A DNA stretch of 64,000 nt from Bathynomus jamesi (Eukaryota > Arthropoda > Malacostraca > Isopoda > Cirolanidae): positions 915,001-979,000 of the forward strand of contig JAJOZX010000937.1 in assembly GCA_023014485.1 (NCBI GenBank). Direction: 5' to 3'. Of this stretch, positions 9,138 through 23,575 are shown piece by piece. Within the stretch, counting starts at the first letter, position 1. Each line of letters begins with the position of its first letter. Below the pieces are notes generated by a model. It saw only the letters and a program-made list of their open reading frames with translations. It was not told the origin of the DNA and did no database searches. A program made the translations under genes and the position numbers.

Positions 9138-9830
9138 ATTGACTAGTGTAGGTAAAAATAGAATTACGTAGTGGATGATGTATAGACCTGTGGTCTAGTG
9201 TGTATTTATGTTTATTGGGTACAAAGTGTGTATTTTATAAGTTCGAGAGACAGATTAGCTGAGAGGATTGTTAAATTAACTGTATAAATGCATGAGCAAA
9301 AATTTATATATAGTAAGCAAAAATGATTAAGATTAAATTACGCGCAATGAAATAGTTTATTGTGATATCCAATGATTTTAGCATGAGGTTTGTATATATA
9401 GTGTGTGCATACATGCATTTTTATTGACTGTTGTAGGTACAAATCGAATTACGTAGTGGATGATGTATAGACCTGTGGTCAAATGTGTATTTGTGTGTAT
9501 TAGGTACAAATTGTAGTGGTTGGTGATACGTCCAAAAGGAGAAAGGGGATTTATAGTTGAATAGTTGAAGTTGTACGTCAGTGTGCATATGTATCTATAA
9601 ATATTGGTAAGAAGCATCTGTAGATGAGTGAGTCGGTACAATAGTATGTAGAATATGAGAGTAATTTGTTCATCCTGTGAAGAACTAGATCATTAGGGGT
9701 CATTGGTGGCTTAGGATTATATATATATATATTTACTTTAAGGAATAGATAAAACAACTTAATAAATGCATGAACGAGAATTTATATATAGTAAGCAAAA
9801 ATTATTAAGATTATAACGATGATGTTTGCA
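9138..9830. repeat. Internal duplication within the array unit (representative)
   Basis: Two diverged copies of a segment containing TACGTAGTGGATGATGTATA lie about 287 bp apart. Two copies of a segment with AAATGCATGA and TATATATAGTAAGCAAAAA lie about 480 bp apart. The copies differ by substitutions shared across all units, so the duplication predates array amplification. Confidence 0.75.
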
Positions 9831-12574
9831 TACGAGTTTTAATGCAAAAGTGACTGAAGGGACGGAACGTAAATGAATTCGAATATGTGTCAAAAGTAAT
9901 AAAATTCAATTAGGATTATAGATTTTACATAATTAATCAGTTACACGTATAAGGTAATTAAAAAAAACGAACTTAGAGGACTTACAATTAATGAAAGTAC
10001 ATCTCACGGTTTTAAAATTGAATTTTGACACACAATTAATTTCGACTACTAAAATTCATAGCCATATACTGTAGTAGTATGTCAATTTGACTATAATTTT
10101 CGTTTGATACCTTACAAATGGTACAATAACAATTTAAGGACAGTTACTCACGATTAATTGAACAAAAGAAAAATAAAAATACAAATTAAAAATATGAATC
10201 AATTATGCATTTCAACGAGCTAAATACAATTTTATAATATTCTAAAAAAATAAGAGTAAATCGAGCCATAGATGAGTTTCGACTAAGAATAAAAAAGTTA
10301 TTGAAATGGAAGGGAAGCATTTCAAACAATCTTTTCTTTTAATAATTTCAATTGAATTTTACATTAAAAATTATTTTTATATAAAAGAAAATATTAAAAA
10401 AGGTTTAATAATTTTTGCAGGTTAAGTAGAAAAATCATACTCTTTCGTTGAATGTTGATAGAATTTTGAATTATTTGATTTTTTTTTTTTCTGAAAACTT
10501 GTTTGCATATAGACAAATACATCTGTTTTATTGTGTAGAAGTTTTATTAAAAATTAAATGACTGAAATTTAGGGTATGTGCGGTCATACGGGTAAATTTC
10601 CCGATCGTACAGAGCAGGATAAATTAGGTACATGATCGATTAATTGTTACGCTATTTCTGTCATCATATAATCAAAATAATTATAAAACTCGTTAAAAAC
10701 TTTTGTAAAAACGGTTTTGTTACAATTAATGAATTACATAACTATATATTTATATACATAACAATGCATGAAAAGGGAAAGACAAATCAGTGAATTTCCG
10801 TCTTACAAACAAAGAAAAGGTTAAACCAAAGACGCAACCCGGTCAATTCAGGTTGAATTTAATTCTCTTTTACAACACAAAAAAAAGGTTGAATTAAATT
10901 CTTAAATTACATTTTCTTAAATTAAATTCTCTTAAATTACAAAGGAAAAGTTGAATTCAATTGACTGCATTGAAAACTAACTTGGGACTTGAAATAAAAA
11001 TGACTTGGGATAAATCTCTCTGACATGGAATAAATCTCTCTAACTTGGAAAATCTCTCTGACTTGGAATAAATCTCTCTGACTTCAAGTAAAACTCTGAC
11101 TTGAGCTCTATCAAGTATTTCTATAAAAATCTCTGGGGTGGTTGTCCATCTTGGCGCAACCTTCTGACTTGACCTCTTATCAAGTATTCTGAAACTAACT
11201 TGAAATTAACTAAAAATGGAAAATGACTGCACTCGATCTTTATCAAGTGGAGACGATTAACCTCTGTTTTGGTTGACCCTCTTGGTGCAACCTTCTGACT
11301 TGAAAAACTGACTTCAAAAAATGACTTAAAAAAAATGACTTCAAAAATGACTTCAAAAAATGACTTCAAAAAAATGACTTAAAAAAAAATGACTTGGGAC
11401 TTGAAATAACTAACTTTTTTTCAAAACTAACTTCTGTAATCTCTGGGGCGGTTGTCCCTCTTGGATGCAACCTATTGAAATTGTCTGAATACTGAAAATG
11501 GAACTTGAAACTGCTTCAAGTAACTCTATAACTCTATAAACTCTCTCTAAACTCTCTCTTAATTTGCAAGTCAATTCAATTCAGTAATTGAAAAAAATTT
11601 GCAAAAAAAAAAAAAAAAAATGTAACAATATTTCATTCTAATGTACACGAAGGTACGATACTATTATGTTTGATACATAAAATAAAATTATTCTATACTG
11701 AATATAACAGTGAAAATAACTCTCTTGAAATTAACTCTGTTACAATTAACTCTGTTACAATTAACTCTCTGTGTTACAATTAACTCTCTGTTAAAATTAC
11801 TGTTTCAATAAAAAAAATGTATCACTGGTGTCTGAAATGTTCACTGTGTTTCTTGTAAATTCTGACTTGATACTAATTATTAACTGTTAATAATAGTGAC
11901 TTTTCAAATGTTTATAAATTACTTAAAAAACAAAATGTACTTAACAAAATTTTCTATGGGGAAAATCCTTGAGACGTGTCCTGAAGACGTCTTGTTGGCT
12001 ACTTCTTCTTGGATGAAAACTAGACGTGGAGAACTTGGAGTCGTGACACACCGGTCAAGGGTGGATGTTACGAACTAGAAGTCGTGACACGCCGGTCAAA
12101 TGGTTTTATCCTGATGCAGGGTAATTTCTATCTTGGCCAAAGAGTGGCCTCTTCTTAAAATAATCTTCTTCTTAAAGTAATCTTCTTCTTAAAGTAATCT
12201 TCTTCTTAAAGTAATCTTCTTCTTAAAATAATCTTTTTATCCTGGTGCAGGGTAATTTCTATCTTGGCCAAAGAGTGGCCACTTGTTAAACATCTTCTTG
12301 TTAAACATCTTGTTAAACATCTTCTTGTTAAAATCTTCTGGTTAAAATCTTCTGGTTAAACATCTTCTGGTTAAAATCTTCTTGTTAAACATCTTCTGGT
12401 TAAAATCTTCTGGTTAAACATCTTCTGGTTAAAATCTTCTTGTTAAACATCTTCTGGTTAAAATCTTCTGGTTAAAATCTTCTTGTTAAAAATCGTCTTC
12501 TTAAAAATATTCTTCGTAAAATCATCATCTTATCCTGGTATAGGGTCTTCTTATCCTGGTAAAGGGTCGCCAAT

Positions 12575-14281
12575 TGTTAACCCCCCCTTTATGGCCCTGA
12601 GTCGGTTCGGATTCGACGGGGGGGTTCTGGTTAGGAGGCAAGCAACGGATGTTTCTTCTTTATACTTTTCTATAATTCTTTTCTCTCGCTTATTAATTCT
12701 TCTCTTTTTATAATTCTCTGATACTTTCTCCTATACTAAAAATTATCGACTTTTCTCTTTTATAACTTGTCGACTTGACTGAGTTCCTGAAGAGAGCACG
12801 GCTCGAAGGGAAAAATAAAAACTTCTTTTACTTTGGTTTACTTCTCAAAAATTACAGTTAGTTCTCTGAATTTACAAGGGTAGAGGTTCGACCTCTTTCG
12901 ACCATGGCTCAGGCCGGAATCTAAAAATATTAAGAAGGCAAGGGGCCTCTGCCCCCTCCTAATGAGGTGCTAATATGAAGTCTAATGGAGAAGTGCCTTA
13001 AATGAAGTAGCTTGATGAAGAAGTGACTGTAATTTTACAAAGATATGTATAATATAACCTAAATTTTGGGGGAGGACAGTTGAAGGTTAAATTTCCCCCC
13101 TTTTTAAACACATGATCAGATGTTTTAAAAGATTGCAAATTTCAAATTAAAAAATAAAATAACAAACTAATTTGTATTTTTTCGCCGAGTCTTCATTTAT
13201 GAAGGCGATATCATTTCGTAATAGTACATAAGTACAATTTTGAGTACATGACTGAGTACGTATTAATTTTGGTTCATTACAATTACGATTACAATTATGG
13301 ATTACAATTACCAATTAATTCATATTCACTCATTGTTTAATTACACTTCTATTAAAGTACATTCTTACATTATAAATTAAATCATTACATTTAATTACAG
13401 TTTCACTGAAGTACATTACAAGTTATTGTTAATTACAGTTAATTACAATTAAACAGTTACTACAACTTTGTTTTGTTTTTACAGTGTTTCTTATTAATAG
13501 ACAATTTAGATGTTAGAAATATAATACAAAGTACATGGGGCACATATGGTTTGGATTTATATACATAATATGTTATAAATTTGAAATCAGAGCGAACGGA
13601 GGTATTTTTATCTTTGAGGCGCTCGAATCTGTTAGTCAGCGGAATTCGATAATTTAATCTCAGCATTTTTGAATATCTTGCGAGGGTTGAACGCACTTGA
13701 AAGTAAAAATGAAAAAAATAATACGAGACGTATTTTTGCGTTCTCGAACGAAGGCATAAAGTTTCGCGCCTCACAAATTGACACGAGTAAACATAGACTG
13801 ATAAGTTGATAGGGCATAAGTAGACAATAGGTAGATGAATGAATAAGTAATAAAATTAATAAAGGATAGCGGTCAAGAAAGAACATGAATGTAAGAATGA
13901 GTATGGTTCAATAATAATGTTTATGCTACATAACATATAAATAATGACTTCTATAGAGTGTTTCGTCCTTAGCATGATGTTAAAGAATTTTCATACATTG
14001 GATACTAGATATATGATGAAGGGAAAATGTGACGTCATAGTTATTGAATTTTTACGTATAGTACAAATCATTGTTAGGAAGATTTACAAGAACAAATTAG
14101 AGACAGAGTGGGAAACGTAAAGAGAATAAAGTTATTTTATGACGTCATAGTGCATAAGTCATTATTACAAATCGAAATTCTATCCAAAACTCGCTTATGT
14201 GATTTTTGGTTTCTTATGTAAAAATGGACAATGAATTCATATAATGATGGTGTAGGAATTGTTCATTGTTCACTTTTTACA
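12575..14281 (-). repeat. LTR of unit 2
   Basis: 1707 bp, almost identical to the unit 1 LTR, including the TTTTGGGGG variant near 13064. The two TGACGTCA sites are at 14030 and 14140. The main visible differences are homopolymer lengths (C run after the LTR start, C run near 13097). Confidence 0.85.
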
Positions 14282-17200
14282 TTACTCTCCCCTTTTAAAA
14301 ATGATATTTATACAATAATTTAATAGGGTACCATTAATACAATACAAATGAGAAAATAACATCTTAACAAGGTACCATTAATTACAATACAAATTTTATA
14401 CAGAACGATTTCGCGTGGTCGAGTACAATGCAGAGTATCCAAATTTTTAAAATGACACTTGCTTACAAAATATAAAAAAATCAAAGATTAATACTTTAGT
14501 TTAGACAAACATTTAACAGGATTAATACATTAATTTAGACAACCAATTAAGTTAGACAAACAATGATATGGTTAAAATTTTTACAAAATTTTTTTTTTTC
14601 TGTGGGATAAATTATGTACATAATGAATAGGTAAAAGGGAAAAATGCAAATCGTACAATCTATAAACTAATTTTTATTGACTAGTGTAGGTAAAAATAGA
14701 ATTACGTAGTGGATGATGTATAGACCTGTGGTCTAGTGTGTATTTATGTTTATTGGGTACAAAGTGTGTATTTTATAAGTTCGAGAGACAGATTAGCTGA
14801 GAGGATTGTTAAATTAACTGTATAAATGCATGAGCAAAAATTATATATAGTAAGCAAAAATGATTAAGATTAAATTACGCGCAATGAAATAGTTTATTGT
14901 GATATCCAATGATTTTAGCATGAGGTTTGTATATATAGTGTGCATACATGCATTTTTATTGACTGTTGTAGGTACAAATCGAATTACGTAGTGGATGATG
15001 TATAGACCTGTGGTCAAATGTGTATTTGTGTGTATTAGGTACAAATTGTAGTGGTTGGTGATACGTCCAAAAGGAGAAAGGGGATTTATAGTTGAATAGT
15101 TGAAGTTGTACGTCAGTGTGCATATGTATCTATAAATATTGGTAAGAAGCATCTGTAGATGAGTGAGTCGGTACAATAGTATGTAGAATATGAGAGTAAT
15201 TTGTTCATCCTGTGAAGAACTAGATCATTAGGGGTCATTGGTGGCTTAGGATTATATATATATATATTTACTTTAAGGAATAGATAAAACAACTTAATAA
15301 ATGCATGAACGAGAATTTATATATAGTAAGCAAAAATTATTAAGATTATAACGATGATGTTTGCATACGAGTTTTAATGCAAAAGTGACTGAAGGGACGG
15401 AACGTAAATGAATTCGAATATGTGTCAAAAGTAATAAAATTCAATTAGGATTATAGATTTTACATAATTAATCAGTTACACGTATAAGGTAATTAAAAAA
15501 AACGAACTTAGAGGACTTACAATTAATGAAAGTACATCTCACGGTTTTAAAATTGAATTTTGACACACAATTAATTTCGACTACTAAAATTCATAGCCAT
15601 ATACTGTAGTAGTATGTCAATTTGACTATAATTTTCGTTTGATACCTTACAAATGGTACAATAACAATTTAAGGACAGTTACTCACGATTAATTGAACAA
15701 AAGAAAAATAAAAATACAAATTAAAAATATGAATCAATTATGCATTTCAACGAGCTAAATACAATTTTATAATATTCTAAAAAAATAAGAGTAAATCGAG
15801 CCATAGATGAGTTTCGACTAAGAATAAAAAAGTTATTGAAATGGAAGGGAAGCATTTCAAAATCTTTTCTTTTAATAATTTCAATTGAATTTTACATTAA
15901 AAATTATTTTTATATAAAAGAAAATATTAAAAAAGGTTTAATAATTTTTGCAGGTTAAGTAGAAAAATCATACTCTTTCGTTGAATGTTGATAGAATTTT
16001 GAATTATTTGATTTTTTTTTTTCTGAAAACTTGTTTGCATATAGACAAATACATCTGTTTTATTGTGTAGAAGTTTTATTAAAAATTAAATGACTGAAAT
16101 TTAGGGTATGTGCGGTCATACGGGTAAATTTCCCGATCGTACAGAGCAGGATAAATTAGGTACATGATCGATTAATTGTTACGCTATTTCTGTCATCATA
16201 TAATCAAAATAATTATAAAACTCGTTAAAAACTTTTGTAAAAACGGTTTTGTTACAATTAATGAATTACATAACTATATATTTATATACATAACAATGCA
16301 TGAAAAGGGAAAGACAAATCAGTGAATTTCCGTCTTACAAACAAAGAAAAGGTTAAACCAAAGACGCAACCCGGTCAATTCAGGTTGAATTTAATTCTCT
16401 TTTACAACACAAAAAAAAGGTTGAATTAAATTCTTAAATTACATTTTCTTAAATTAAATTCTCTTAAATTACAAAGGAAAAGTTGAATTCAATTGACTGC
16501 ATTGAAAACTAACTTGGGACTTGAAATAAAAATGACTTGGGATAAATCTCTCTGACATGGAATAAATCTCTCTAACTTGGAATAAATCTCTCTGACTTGG
16601 AATAAATCTCTCTGACTTCAAGTAAAACTCTGACTTGAGCTCTATCAAGTATTTCTATAAAAATCTCTGGGGTGGTTGTCCATCTTGGCGCAACCTTCTG
16701 ACTTGACCTCTTATCAAGTATTCTGAAACTAACTTGAAATTAACTAAAAATGGAAAATGACTGCACTCGATCTTTATCAAGTGGAGACGATTAACCTCTG
16801 TTTTGGTTGACCCTCTTGGTGCAACCTTCTGACTTGAAAAACTGACTTCAAAAAATGACTTAAAAAAAAATGACTTGGGACTTGAAATAATTAACTTTTT
16901 TTCAAAACTAACTTCTGTAATCTCTGGGGCGGTTGTCCCTCTTGGATGCAACCTATTGAAATTGTCTGAATACTGAAAATGGAACTTGAAACTGCTTCAA
17001 GTAACTCTATAACTCTATAAACTCTCTCTAAACTCTCTCTTAATTTGCAAGTCAATTCAATTCAGTAATTGAAAAAAATTTGCAAAAAAAAAAAAAAAAA
17101 AATGTAACAATATTTCATTCTAATGTACACGAAGGTACGATACTATTATGTTTGATACATAAAATAAAATTATTCTATACTGAATATAACAGTGAAAATA

Positions 17201-18038
17201 ACTCTTGAAATTAACTCTGTTACAATTAACTCTGTTACAATTAACTCTCTGTGTTACAATTAACTCTCTGTTAAAATTACTGTTTCAATAAAAAAATGTA
17301 TCACTGGTGTCTGAAATGTTCACTGTGTTTCTGTTATTATTTGTACTTGTATACTAATTATTAACTGTTAATAATAGTGACTTTTCAAATGTTTATAAAT
17401 TACTTAAAAAACAAAATGTACTTAACAAAATTTTCTATGGGGAAAATCCTTGAGACGTGTCCTGAAGACGTCTTGTTGGCTACTTCTTCTTGGATGAAAA
17501 CTAGACGTGGAGAAATTGGAGTCGTGACACACCGGTCAAGGGTGGATGTTACGAACTAGAAGTCGTGACACGCCGGTCAAATGGTTTTATCCTGATGCAG
17601 GGTAATTTCTATCTTGGCCAAAGAGTGGCCTCTTCTTAAAATAATCTTCTTCTTAAAGTAATCTTCTTCTTAAAGTAATCTTCTTCTTAAAATAATCTTT
17701 TTATCCTGGTGCAGGGTAATTTCTATCTTGGCCAAAGAGTGGCCACTTGTTAAACATCTTCTTGTTAAACATCTTGTTAAACATCTTCTTGTTAAAATCT
17801 TCTGGTTAAAATCTTCTGGTTAAACATCTTCTGGTTAAAATCTTCTTGTTAAACATCTTCTGGTTAAAATCTTCTGGTTAAACATCTTCTGGTTAAAATC
17901 TTCTTGTTAAACATCTTCTGGTTAAAATCTTCTGGTTAAAATCTTCTTGTTAAAAATCGTCTTCTTAAAAATATTCTTCGTAAAATCATCATCTTATCCT
18001 GGTATAGGGTCTTCTTATCCTGGTAAAGGGTCGCCAAT
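14282..18038 (-). repeat. Internal region of unit 2
   Basis: 3757 bp. Distinguishing features: a deletion of about 45-50 bp in the TGACTTCAAAAAA repeat (around 16862); a local sequence change near 17332-17352 (CTGTTATTATTTGTACTTGT replacing the version in other units); loss of CA near 15860; and a pure T run near 14590 where unit 1 has an interrupted TTTTAATTT. It shares GAGAAATTGG (near 17511) and AATAATTAAC (near 16887) with unit 3. Confidence 0.85.
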
Positions 18039-19746
18039 TGTTAACCCCCCCCTTTATGGCCCTGAGTCGGTTCGGATTCGACGGGGGGGTTCTGGTTAGG
18101 AGGCAAGCAACGGATGTTTCTTCTTTATACTTTTCTATAATTCTTTTCTCTCGCTTATTAATTCTTCTCTTTTTATAATTCTCTGATACTTTCTCCTATA
18201 CTAAAAATTATCGACTTTTCTCTTTTATAACTTGTCGACTTGACTGAGTTCCTGAAGAGAGCACGGCTCGAAGGGAAAAAAAAAACTTCTTTTACTTTGG
18301 TTTACTTCTCAAAAATTACAGTTAGTTCTCTGAATTTACAAGGGTAGAGGTTCGACCTCTTTCGACCATGGCTCAGGCCGGAATCTAAAAATATTAAGAA
18401 GGCAAGGGGCCTCTGCCCCCTCCTAATGAGGTGCTAATATGAAGTCTAATGGAGAAGTGCCTTAAATGAAGTAGCTTGATGAAGAAGTGACTGTAATTTT
18501 ACAAAGATATGTATAATATAACCTAAATTTGTGGGGGAGGACAGTTGAAGGTTAAATTTCCCCCTTTTTAAACACATGATCAGATGTTTTAAAAGATTGC
18601 AAATTTCAAATTAAAAAATAAAATAACAAACTAATTTGTATTTTTTCGCCGAGTCTTCATTTATGAAGGCGATATCATTTCGTAATAGTACATAAGTACA
18701 ATTTTGAGTACATGACTGAGTACGTATTAATTTTGGTTCATTACAATTACGATTACAATTATGGATTACAATTACCAATTAATTCATATTCACTCATTGT
18801 TTAATTACACTTCTATTAAAGTACATTCTTACATTATAAATTAAATCATTACATTTAATTACAGTTTCACTGAAGTACATTACAAGTTATTATTGTTAAT
18901 TACAGATTTACAATTAAACAGTTACTACAACTTTGTTTTGTTTTTACAGTGTTTCTTATTAATAGACAATTTAGATGTTAGAAATATAATACAAAGTACA
19001 TGGGGCACATATGGTTTGGATTTATATACATAATATGTTATAAATTTGAAATCAGAGCGAACGGAGGTATTTTTATCTTTGAGGCGCTCGAATCTGTTAG
19101 TCAGCGGAATTCGATAATTTAATCTCAGCATTTTTGAATATCTTGCGAGGGTTGAACGCACTTGAAAGTAAAAATGAAAAAAATAATACGAGACGTATTT
19201 TTGCGTTCTCGAACGAAGGCATAAAGTTTCGCGCCTCACAAATTGACACGAGTAAACATAGACTGATAAGTTGATAGGGCATAAGTAGACAATAGGTAGA
19301 TGAATGAATAAGTAATAAAATTAATAAAGGATAGCGGTCAAGAAAGAACATGAATGTAAGAATGAGTATGGTTCAATAATAATGTTTATGCTACATAACA
19401 TATAAATAATGACTTCTATAGAGTGTTTCGTCCTTAGCATGATGTTAAAGAATTTTCATACATTGGATACTAGATATATGATGAAGGGAAAATGTGACGT
19501 CATAGTTATTGAATTTTTACGTATAGTACAAATCATTGTTAGGAAGATTTACAAGAACAAATTAGAGACAGAGTGGGAAACGTAAAGAGAATAAAGTTAT
19601 TTTATGACGTCATAGTGCATAAGTCATTATTACAAATCGAAATTCTATCCAAAACTCGCTTATGTGATTTTTGGTTTCTTATGTAAAAATGGACAATGAA
19701 TTCATATAATGATGGTGTAGGAATTGTTCATTGTTCACTTTTTACA
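18039..19746 (-). repeat. LTR of unit 3
   Basis: Carries the TTTGTGGGGG variant near 18529 shared with LTRs 4 and 5. It has an A run near 18276 lacking the usual T interruption and a 3-base insertion (TTATTATTG) near 18889. CRE-like sites and TATA-like box are retained. Confidence 0.85.
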
Positions 19747-22700
19747 TTACTCTCCCCTTTTAAAAATGATATTTATACAATAATTTAATAGGGTACCATT
19801 AATACAATACAAATGAGAAAATAACATCTTAACAAGGTACCATTAATTACAATACAAATTTTATACAGAACGATTTCGCGTGGTCGAGTACAATGCAGAG
19901 TATCCAAATTTTTAAAATGACACTTGCTTACAAAATATAAAAAAATCAAAGATTAATACTTTAGTTTAGACAAACATTTAACAGGATTAATACATTAATT
20001 TAGACAACCAATTAAGTTAGACAAACAATGATATGGTTAAAATTTTTTACAAAATTTTTTTTTTTTCTGTGGGATAAATTATGTACATAATGAATAGGTA
20101 AAAGGGAAAAATGCAAATCGTACAATCTATAAACTAATTTTTATTGACTAGTGTAGGTAAAAATAGAATTACGTAGTGGATGATGTATAGACCTGTGGTC
20201 TAGTGTGTATTTATGTTTATTGGGTACAAAGTGTGTATTTTATAAGTTCGAGAGACAGATTAGCTGAGAGGATTGTTAAATTAACTGTATAAATGCATGA
20301 GCAAAAATTTATATAGTAAGCAAAAATGATTAAGATTAAATTACGCGCAATGAAATAGTTTATTGTGATATCCAATGATTTTAGCATGAGGTTTGTATAT
20401 ATAGTATATATAGTGTGCATACATGCATTTTTATTGACTGTTGTAGGTACAAATCGAATTACGTAGTGGATGATGTATAGACCTGTGGTCAAATGTGTAT
20501 TTGTGTGTATTAGGTACAAATTGTAGTGGTTGGTGATACGTCCAAAAGGAGAAAGGGGATTTATAGTTGAATAGTTGAAGTTGTACGTCAGTGTGCATAT
20601 GTATCTATAAATATTGGTAAGAAGCATCTGTAGATGAGTGAGTCGGTACAATAGTATGTAGAATATGAGAGTAATTTGTTCATCCTGTGAAGAACTAGAT
20701 CATTAGGGGTCATTGGTGGCTTAGGATTATATATATATATATTTACTTTAAGGAATAGATAAAACAACTTAATAAATGCATGAACGAGAATTTATATATA
20801 GTAAGCAAAAATTATTAAGATTATAACGATGATGTTTGCATACGAGTTTTAATGCAAAAGTGACTGAAGGGACGGAACGTAAATGAATTCGAATATGTGT
20901 CAAAAGTAATAAAATTCAATTAGGATTATAGATTTTACATAATTAATCAGTTACACGTATAAGGTAATTAAAAAAAACGAACTTAGAGGACTTACAATTA
21001 ATGAAAGTACATCTCACGGTTTTAAAATTGAATTTTGACACACAATTAATTTCGACTACTAAAATTCATAGCCATATACTGTAGTAGTATGTCAATTTGA
21101 CTATAATTTTCGTTTGATACCTTACAAATGGTACAATAACAATTTAAGGACAGTTACTCACGATTAATTGAACAAAAGAAAAATAAAAATACAAATTAAA
21201 AATATGAATCAATTATGCATTTCAACGAGCTAAATACAATTTTATAATATTCTAAAAAAATAAGAGTAAATCGAGCCATAGATGAGTTTCGACTAAGAAT
21301 AAAAAAGTTATTGAAATGGAAGGGAAGCATTTCAAACAATCTTTTCTTTTAATAATTTCAATTGAATTTTACATTAAAAATTATTTTTATATAAAAGAAA
21401 ATATTAAAAAAGGTTTAATAATTTTTGCAGGTTAAGTAGAAAAATCATACTCTTTCGTTGAATGTTGATAGAATTTTGAATTATTTGATTTTTTTTTTTT
21501 CTGAAAACTTGTTTGCATATAGACAAATACATCTGTTTTATTGTGTAGAAGTTTTATTAAAAATTAAATGACTGAAATTTAGGGTATGTGCGGTCATACG
21601 GGTAAATTTCCCGATCGTACAGAGCAGGATAAATTAGGTACATGATCGATTAATTGTTACGCTATTTCTGTCATCATATAATCAAAATAATTATAAAACT
21701 CGTTAAAAACTTTTGTAAAAACGGTTTTGTTACAATTAATGAATTACATAACTATATATTTATATACATAACAATGCATGTAAAGGGAAAGACAAATCAG
21801 TGAATTTCCGTCTTACAAACAAAGAAAAGGTTAAACAAAAGACGCAACCCGGTCAATTCAGGTTGAATTTAATTCTCTTTTACAACACAAAAAAAAGGTT
21901 GAATTAAATTCTTAAATTACATTTTCTTAAATTAAATTCTCTTAAATTACAAAGGAAAAGTTGAATTCAATTGACTGCATTGAAAACTAACTTGGGACTT
22001 GAAATAAAAATGACTTGGGATAAATCTCTCTGACATGGAATAAATCTCTCTAACTTGGAATAAATCTCTCTGACTTGGAATAAATCTCTCTGACTTCAAG
22101 TAAAACTCTGACTTGAGCTCTATCAAGTATTTCTATAAAAATCTCTGGGGTGGTTGTCCATCTTGGCGCAACCTTCTGACTTGACCTCTTATCAAGTATT
22201 CTGAAACTAACTTGAAATTAACTAAAAATGGAAAATGACTGCACTCGATCTTTATCAAGTGGAGACGATTAACCTCTGTTTTGGTTGACCCTCTTGGTGC
22301 AACCTTCTGACTTGAAAAACTGACTTCAAAAAATGACTTAAAAAAAAATGACTTAAAAAATGACTTCAAAAAATGACTTCAAAAAAATGACTTAAAAAAA
22401 AATGACTTGGGACTTGAAATAATTAACTTTTTTTCAAAACTAACTTCTGTAATCTCTGGGGCGGTTGTCCCTCTTGGATGCAACCTATTGAAATTGTCTG
22501 AATACTGAAAATGGAACTTGAAACTGCTTCAAGTAACTCTATAACTCTATAAACTCTCTCTAAACTCTCTCTTAATTTGCAAGTCAATTCAATTCAGTAA
22601 TTGAAAAAAATTTGCAAAAAAAAAAAAAAAAAAAATGTAACAATATTTCATTCTAATGTACACGAAGGTACGATACTATTATGTTTGATACATAAAATAA

Positions 22701-23575
22701 AATTATTCTATACTGAATATAACAGTGAAAATAACTCTCTTGAAATTAACTCTGTTACAATTAACTCTGTTACAATTAACTCTCTGTGTTACAATTAACT
22801 CTCTGTTAAAATTACTGTTTCAATAAAAAAAATGTATCACTGGTGTCTGAAATGTTCACTGTTTCTTGTAAATTCTGACTTGATACTAATTATTAACTGT
22901 TAATAATAGTGACTTTTCAAATGTTTATAAATTACTTAAAAAACAAAATGTACTTAACAAAATTTTCTATGGGGAAAATCCTTGAGACGTGTCCTGAAGA
23001 CGTCTTGTTGGCTACTTCTTCTTGGATGAAAACTAGACGTGGAGAAATTGGAGTCGTGACACACCGGTCAAGGGTGGATGTTACGAACTAGAAGTCGTGA
23101 CACGCCGGTCAAATGGTTTTATCCTGATGCAGGGTAATTTCTATCTTGGCCAAAGAGTGGCCTCTTCTTAAAATAATCTTCTTCTTAAAGTAATCTTTTC
23201 TTCTTCTTAAAGTAATCTTCTTCTTAAAATAATCTTTTTATCCTGGTGCAGGGTAATTTCTATCTTGGCCAAAGAGTGGCCACTTGTTAAACATCTTCTT
23301 GTTAAACATCTTGTTAAACATCTTCTTGTTAAAATCTTCTGGTTAAAATCTTCTGGTTAAACATCTTCTGGTTAAAATCTTCTTGTTAAACATCTTCTGG
23401 TTAAAATCTTCTGGTTAAACATCTTCTGGTTAAAATCTTCTTGTTAAAGATCTTCTGGTTAAAATCTTCTGGTTAAAATCTTCTTGTTAAAAATCGTCTT
23501 CTTAAAAATATTCTTCGTAAAATCATCATCTTATCCTGGTATAGGGTCTTCTTATCCTGGTAAAGGGTCGCCAAT
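19747..23575 (-). repeat. Internal region of unit 3
   Basis: Shares with units 4 and 5 a duplicated TATATAG block near 20397-20412, and with unit 2 the GAGAAATTGG and AATAATTAAC variants. The TCTTCTTAAAGTAA repeat is altered near 23196 (TCTTTTCTTCTTC). The minisatellite holds one GATCTTCTGG variant near 23448. Confidence 0.85.

Larger units (their letters stand above)
8741..12574 (-). repeat. Internal region of unit 1 (3834 bp, non-coding)
   Basis: This is the reference internal region. From the polypurine tract: a stretch at about 8860-8935 that resembles the env tail seen at 4143-4200 but has no continuous frame; a local duplication (GTAGTGGATGATGTATAGAC at about 9168 and 9455, and an ATGCATGA...GTAAGCAAAAA block at about 9288 and 9767); a TA run near 9718-9732; then the AT-rich part and minisatellites described for unit 0. 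It has a 3-base deletion in the 20 bp repeat near 11049. No open frame longer than about 90 codons is present. Confidence 0.85.

Noticed and set aside
9378..9641. Recurrent minus-strand open frame of about 86-144 codons at the duplicated block of each internal region
   Set aside because: Low-complexity AT-rich translation rich in Tyr, Thr and Leu. Its end changes from unit to unit with TATATAG copy number, and no motif is visible.
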